DNA of 64,000 bases from contig NZ_PENI01000012.1 in assembly GCF_003688995.1 (NCBI RefSeq), positions 1 through 64,000 of the forward strand. The letters are read 5' to 3'. Under the pieces are notes generated by a model that did no database searches, was not told where the DNA came from, and worked only from the letters and a program-made list of their open reading frames with translations. Positions 59,837 to 64,000 of this stretch are shown piece after piece; positions within the stretch are counted from its first letter, which is position 1, and every line of letters begins with the position of its first letter. The DNA is from Streptomyces shenzhenensis (lineage in GTDB: Bacteria > Actinomycetota > Actinomycetes > Streptomycetales > Streptomycetaceae). The position numbers and the translations under genes were made by a program.

Positions 59837-60643
59837 TTATCCGGAGAAGGCGACCGACACCGTGCCGAGGCCGGTGACGGTGGCGTGTACGGCGGAGCCC
59901 GGCGTCACGGGACGCATCGGGCCGAGGGCACCGGAGAGGACGACCTGGCGCGCGCGGAGCGGTTCACCCAGTTCGCGGGCCCGGCGGGCGAGCCAGACGA
60001 CGGCGTTGACCGGGTCGCCGAGGCAGGCGGCACCGCTGCCGGTGGAGACGGTCTCGCCGTCGACCGTCATCGTCATCTCCGCCGCGACGGGGTCGAAGTC
60101 GGTGAGCGCCACCCGGCGCGCGCCGAGCACATAGCCGCCGGCCGAGGCGTTGTCGGCGACCGTGTCACCGAAGCTGATGTCCCAGTCGGCCACGCGGCTG
60201 CCACAGATCTCGATCGCGGCGACGGCGTGGCCGATGGCCTTGCGCACCTGGGCGGCGTCGAGCGGTCCTTCGGCCAGGTCGGCCTCGAGCACGAAGGCGA
60301 TCTCGGCCTCGACCCGTGGCTGGAGGATCGCGCCGGCCGGCACGGCCGAGCCGTCGGCGTAGGCCATGTCGTCGAAGAGGACGCCGAAGTCGGGCTGGTC
60401 GACGCCGAGTTGCTGCTGCACGGCCGCGGAGGTGAGGCCGATCTTCCGGCCGACGACCGTGGCGCCTGCCTTGATCCGCTCGGCGGTGAGCTGCTGCTGC
60501 ACGGCGTACGCCGCTTCGACGTCGTCACGGCCGATCAGGTCGCGCACGGGCGCGGCAGGGTGGCCGGTGGCCGCGGCCTCGCGGAGCCGGGCCGCCGCTG
60601 CGGCAATGCTGTCGGTGCCGACAGCGGGCTGGTTCTGGGGCAT
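59837..60643 (-). CDS. mhpD: 2-hydroxypenta-2,4-dienoate hydratase
   Basis: This is a 268-residue MhpD/DmpE/HsaE-type hydratase: VVGRKIGLTSAAVQQQLGVDQPDFGVLFDDM, LQPRVEAEIAFVLEADL (metal-binding Glu pair), AAIEICGSRVADWDI and ASAGGYVLGARRV. It hydrates the dienoate released by the C-C hydrolase to 4-hydroxy-2-oxoacid for the aldolase. ATG 60643 has only a weak ribosome site. It is the first gene of the minus-strand lower-pathway operon and diverges from the IclR gene across 70 bases. Confidence 0.94.
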   Translation of the reverse strand: MPQNQPAVGTDSIAAAAARLREAAATGHPAAPVRDLIGRDDVEAAYAVQQQLTAERIKAGATVVGRKIGLTSAAVQQQLGVDQPDFGVLFDDMAYADGSAVPAGAILQPRVEAEIAFVLEADLAEGPLDAAQVRKAIGHAVAAIEICGSRVADWDISFGDTVADNASAGGYVLGARRVALTDFDPVAAEMTMTVDGETVSTGSGAACLGDPVNAVVWLARRARELGEPLRARQVVLSGALGPMRPVTPGSAVHATVTGLGTVSVAFSG

Positions 60644-60713
60644 GGCATCCAATCTGTGCCATGGGCGGGGCGAGCTCCACGGTGGCGTTCCACTCAGCGG
60701 TACGCTCTTTGCC

Positions 60714-61463
60714 ATGGAGGACAGCAACACCGTCCTGGGCAAGGCATTGGCGATCCTGCGCGCGTTCGGCCCGGCCGACTCCGTGCTGCCGCTCGCCGAG
60801 TTGGTCCGGCGCACCGGGCTGGCCAAGGGCACCGCCCACCGGGTCGCCGGAGCCCTGGTCCACCACCGGCTGCTCGACAAGACCGAGCACGGTTACCGGC
60901 TCTCCGGCGGCCTCTTCGAACTCGGCCTGCGCGCGGCCACGGAGCGCACGCTGCTGGAGCTGGCGATGCCGTTCCTGCAGGATCTCTACGAGCGCACCCA
61001 TGAGACGGTGCACCTCGGCGTGCGCGAGGGCCATGAGGTCGTCTACCTCGCGAAGATCGGCGGGCACCGCCAGACCAGGGCCCCGTCGCGCACGGGCGGC
61101 CGGATGCCGATGCACTGCACCGCGATCGGCAAGGTGCTGCTCGCCCACGCCGGGGAGGACGAGTGGGCCGCCGTGCTGACCGGCCCGCTGGAGCGTCGCA
61201 CGCCCCGTACGGTCATCGCGCCGGGCCTTCTTCGCAGGCAGCTCGACACGGCGCTCGAAACCGGTGTCGCCTACGAACATGAGGAGTCGGCCCCCGGCCT
61301 GCTCTGCGTGGCAGCGCCGGTCCTCAGGCCCGACGGGTCCACGGTGGTGGCCGCGATCAGCGTGATGGGCCCGGTCGGGCGCTTCCGTCCCGAGTCCCAC
61401 GAAACCGCTGTGCGTGCGGCGGCGACGGCACTGGGCTCCACCCTCGCACGCCGCCGGCCGTGA
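60714..61463 (+). CDS. IclR-family transcriptional regulator
   Basis: This is a 249-residue regulator. The N-terminal winged helix is LGKALAILRAFGPADSVLPLAELVRRTGLAKGTAHRVAGALV. The C-terminal IclR effector domain contains ETVHLGVREGHEVVYLAKI, RMPMHCTAIGKVLLAH and VAYEHEESAPGLLCVAAPVL. ATG 60714 lies seven bases after TACGCT with no ribosome site, so the mRNA may be leaderless. The GCGTTCCA core of the cluster's operators occurs at 60685-60692 in the same 70-base divergent region. It probably controls the hydratase-dehydrogenase-aldolase operon. Confidence 0.92.
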   Translation: MEDSNTVLGKALAILRAFGPADSVLPLAELVRRTGLAKGTAHRVAGALVHHRLLDKTEHGYRLSGGLFELGLRAATERTLLELAMPFLQDLYERTHETVHLGVREGHEVVYLAKIGGHRQTRAPSRTGGRMPMHCTAIGKVLLAHAGEDEWAAVLTGPLERRTPRTVIAPGLLRRQLDTALETGVAYEHEESAPGLLCVAAPVLRPDGSTVVAAISVMGPVGRFRPESHETAVRAAATALGSTLARRRP

Positions 61464-61490
61464 CACCGCCGGCGGATCGAACCATAGGAT
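61461..61490 (+). promoter_or_regulatory. Promoter of the right-edge LAL regulator
   Basis: TGACAC (61461-61466) and TAGGAT (61485-61490) are separated by 18 bases, close to the housekeeping sigma consensus of actinobacteria. The -35 overlaps the stop codon of the IclR gene. The expected leader is about 50 bases to ATG 61549. Confidence 0.5.
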
Positions 61491-61548
61491 CAGCGCAGAT
61501 GACCCCGTCCCCGGCGTCTGCCCGGGCCCCGAGGAGTGCTGCCGCGCC

Positions 61549-64000
61549 ATGGTTCACGAGCTGCCGGATGCGTTCCCCGCCGCCGGCGGTGGTGTGCCGT
61601 TCCTCGGGCGCGCGGAGGAACTGGCCGTGCTCCGGAGCGTCGTCGACCGGGCAGAGGCCGGCCACGGCGGAGCACTGGCGGTGCGTGGTGAGGCGGGTGT
61701 CGGCAAGACCTCGCTCCTGCGGGAGGCGGCGAACGCGGTCGTAGGGGCCCGGGTGAGCCGGGTCGCGGCGATCGAGTCCGAGTCGGACCTGCAGTACGCG
61801 GGCCTGCAGTTGCTGCTCTCCCCCTTCCTGCACGGCCTGCCCGCCCTGCCGGCCCCGCAGCGCCTGGCGCTGACCACGGCGTTCGGCATGGAAAGCGGCT
61901 CACCCCCGCAACGCTTTCTGATCGGTCTGGCCGCGCTCTCCCTGCTGGCGGACGCGGCGGCCGGAGGAACCGTCGTGTGTGTCGTCGACGATGCGCACTG
62001 GCTGGACCGGGAGTCGGCGGACGCCCTCGCCTTCGTCGCGCGGCGCGTCGCCTCCCACCGGATCGCCCTGCTCTTCGGCGTCCGCGACACGGAAGCCCCC
62101 GACTCGCTGTTCGCCGATACGCCGGAACTGCGCCTGGAGGGGCTTCCGGCAGACGTCGCGAGGCGTCTGCTCGGCGGAGTACGCCTCGACGATCGTGTCG
62201 CGGACCGGCTGGTGTCCGGTACCCGCGGCAATCCGCTGGCTCTCCTGGAGCTGACCAGGGAACTCACCGCCGGGCAGCTCTCGGGCGCGGTGGCGCTGCC
62301 CGACCCGCTGCCGGTCGGCCGCCACCTCGAAGAGGTCTTCCGCAAGAGACTCGGAAAGGTTCCCCCGGACACCCGCACCCTGCTGCTCGTGGCCGCGGCG
62401 GAGACTTCCGGGGACGCGCACCTCGTGTGGCAGGCCGCGAACAGGCTGGGGGCGGGGCGCGCGGCGGCGGTCGCGGCCGAGGAGAGCGGGTTCCTCGTGC
62501 TGAGTTCCGGCATCGTGTTCCGGCATCCGTTGATGCGCTCGGCCGTGTACCACGGTGCCTCGCCGCAGGAGCGCCGGCTGGTGCACGAAGCGCTCGCCGC
62601 CGAGGACGACGACCGGGAACGGCGGGTGTGGCACCGGGCGCTCGCGGCCCTCCACCCGGACGAGGACATCGCGCGCGACCTCGAACAGGCGGCCGGACGT
62701 GCGGTCGCCCGCGGCGGCTACGCCGCCACGGCCCGCCTGCTGAACCGAGCCGTGCAGCTGACGACGGACGAGTCCCGGCGGCCCGGCCGGCTGCTGGCCG
62801 CCGCACGGGCGACGCTGGACAGCGGCAACCCGAGCGGCGCAGACACACTGCTCCAGCAGGCGACGCCGCTGCTGTCGCCCGGAACGGGGCGGGCGGACCG
62901 GCTCCGTCTCCTGGCCTCGATCCGCTTCGCGCAGGGGCAGGTACGGGAGACGGTTCCGCTGTTGCTGGAGGCGGCGGAGCTGCTGCTGCGGCATGACGAG
63001 CGAGCGGCCCGTGACACCCTGTTCCAGGCCATGGAGGTGGCCACCTGGACCGGCAAGGCCGACATGATGGCCGTCGCACGGGTCGTACGGACGCTGGAAC
63101 CCGTCGATCCGGACACCGCGTCGCCTGTCGATCTCCTCACCGCGGCGCTGACGGCCCGGCTGCTCGACGGGTACGAGGCCGCCTATCCGCTGTACCGCCG
63201 CTGCACACGGAGCCTGCTCGCCACCGAGGACCTGCGTGGCTTCAATCTGGGCAGCATCGCCGCGAGCGAGATGTGGGATCTGGACGGCCTGCTCGCACTG
63301 ACCTCCCGATGGATCGAGCTGGCCCGGGCGCAGGGTGCCCACGGAGCCCTCTCCCTGGCGCTCCTGCTCCGCGCGATCCCCGAGCTGTGGCGCGGCAACT
63401 ACGCGGCCGCCCGGGAATTCGGCCAGACCTCGGCCGACCTGTCCGACCTGACGACCGGGCAGCAGGGCAGAACGGGCAGCGGTATCGAGCTGCTCTACTG
63501 CATGACCGGACCCGAGCGGGCCACACGGGAGACGGCCGCGGCCCATGTGCGTGAGGCGACGGCCTCGGGCCGGGAGCACTACGGCACCCTCGTCCCCCGG
63601 CTCGCGCTGTGCCAGCTGGAGGTGGGTCTGGGCAACTATCCCGCCGCCGTGACCCACGGACTGCGTGTCTTCACCGCCGACACACTCGGGCCTACCTGCG
63701 CCAATGTGTTGCCCGAACTGATCGAGGCGGCGCAGCGGTCCGGGGACACGTCGACCGCCCAGGCCGCGCTGGAGCGGCTGCGCACGGCGGCGACCGCAAG
63801 CGGCACACCCCTCGCCCTGGGCCTGCTGGCCCGCTCACAGGCGCTCGTCGCGCGGGACGACGAGGCCGAGGAGCACTACCACGAGGCGATCCGTCAGCTG
63901 GAGTCGTCCGCCGCCCGGCCGCAGGCCGCCCGGGCGCATCTCGTCCACGGCGAGTGGCTGCGCCGACAGCGCCGGCGGCGCGAGGCACGCGACAGCCTGC
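61549..64000 (+). CDS. LAL-type LuxR regulator, cut by the right edge
   Basis: The frame from ATG 61549 is open to the end of the window (817 residues seen). It starts MVHELPDAFPAAGGGVPFLGRAEELAVLRSVV. The Walker A is RGEAGVGKTSLLRE, Walker B is VCVVDDAHWLDRESAD, and the conserved GTRGNPLALLELTREL and FRHPLMRSAVYHGA follow. The rest is helical repeat up to WLRRQRRRREARDSL, just before where the LuxR helix-turn-helix would begin. Unlike the LAL gene at 25929 it has the normal Walker A Lys and no repeat insertion. The ribosome site (GAGGAG, 12 bases upstream) is distant. Confidence 0.92.
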   Translation, partial: MVHELPDAFPAAGGGVPFLGRAEELAVLRSVVDRAEAGHGGALAVRGEAGVGKTSLLREAANAVVGARVSRVAAIESESDLQYAGLQLLLSPFLHGLPALPAPQRLALTTAFGMESGSPPQRFLIGLAALSLLADAAAGGTVVCVVDDAHWLDRESADALAFVARRVASHRIALLFGVRDTEAPDSLFADTPELRLEGLPADVARRLLGGVRLDDRVADRLVSGTRGNPLALLELTRELTAGQLSGAVALPDPLPVGRHLEEVFRKRLGKVPPDTRTLLLVAAAETSGDAHLVWQAANRLGAGRAAAVAAEESGFLVLSSGIVFRHPLMRSAVYHGASPQERRLVHEALAAEDDDRERRVWHRALAALHPDEDIARDLEQAAGRAVARGGYAATARLLNRAVQLTTDESRRPGRLLAAARATLDSGNPSGADTLLQQATPLLSPGTGRADRLRLLASIRFAQGQVRETVPLLLEAAELLLRHDERAARDTLFQAMEVATWTGKADMMAVARVVRTLEPVDPDTASPVDLLTAALTARLLDGYEAAYPLYRRCTRSLLATEDLRGFNLGSIAASEMWDLDGLLALTSRWIELARAQGAHGALSLALLLRAIPELWRGNYAAAREFGQTSADLSDLTTGQQGRTGSGIELLYCMTGPERATRETAAAHVREATASGREHYGTLVPRLALCQLEVGLGNYPAAVTHGLRVFTADTLGPTCANVLPELIEAAQRSGDTSTAQAALERLRTAATASGTPLALGLLARSQALVARDDEAEEHYHEAIRQLESSAARPQAARAHLVHGEWLRRQRRRREARDSL

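Noticed and set aside
1..64000. Secondary-metabolite gene cluster or prophage
   Set aside because: Despite LAL regulators and exporters, there are no polyketide, peptide synthetase, terpene or modified-peptide core enzymes, and no phage structural, integrase or lysis genes.

Overview
The window is high-GC DNA with GTG and TTG starts, strong GGAGG-type ribosome sites, DUF5709, AraC/XylS and large LuxR (LAL) regulators, and many secreted or catabolic genes. It looks like an accessory part of a Streptomyces (or close actinobacterial) chromosome. I saw no rRNA, tRNA, prophage, insertion sequence or CRISPR array.

Layout. 1-1200 is decayed: a frameshifted D-2-hydroxyacid dehydrogenase remnant abuts the 3' end of a short-chain dehydrogenase. 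1282-3905 (minus) holds a PiT phosphate permease, a small membrane protein and an alpha/beta hydrolase. 4313-10093 (plus) is a run of amidohydrolase, isochorismatase-like hydrolase, DoxX, DUF1275 and MFS genes. 10103-13893 (minus) is a three-subunit molybdenum hydroxylase of the xanthine oxidase/CO-dehydrogenase-like family followed by a truncated amidohydrolase. 14095-18956 has pirin, a Dps gene with an internal deletion, intact cytochrome bd oxidase (cydAB) and a cydDC remnant. 18984-25862 has an FMN reductase/flavin monooxygenase pair, an NmrA-like protein, two small hypotheticals and a hydrolase-AraC-AraC operon whose hydrolase has Cys in place of the nucleophilic Ser.

25929-33239 carries two divergent LAL regulators. 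The first has about 1.5 kb of 18-bp coding minisatellite (roughly 80 hexapeptide repeats) inside its helical-repeat region, and an Arg in place of the Walker A Lys. 33308-35842 holds small or membrane proteins and a protealysin-type M4 peptidase. 36078-43046 is one gene for a 2322-residue secreted protein that joins a GH92 mannosidase, carbohydrate-binding and FIVAR/Fn3 modules and a PAP2 phosphatase. Its GH92 general-acid Glu is replaced by Gln, which points to removal of mannose-phosphate caps followed by dephosphorylation. A LacI-type operator lies upstream.

43636-46624 has an MmyB-like regulator, two SDRs and a MarR remnant. 46914-61463 is an aromatic meta-cleavage cluster: transporter, FAD hydroxylase, ATP-dependent hydantoinase/acetophenone-carboxylase-type pair, TetR, C-C hydrolases, extradiol dioxygenase, and the divergent hydratase/acetaldehyde dehydrogenase/aldolase lower pathway with IclR. 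An 18-nt identical element overlaps the promoters of both plus-strand transcription units of this cluster. A third LAL regulator runs off the right edge.

The best candidates for something new are the GH92-PAP2 fusion, the minisatellite-bearing LAL regulator, and the meta-cleavage cluster with an embedded carboxylase-like module.
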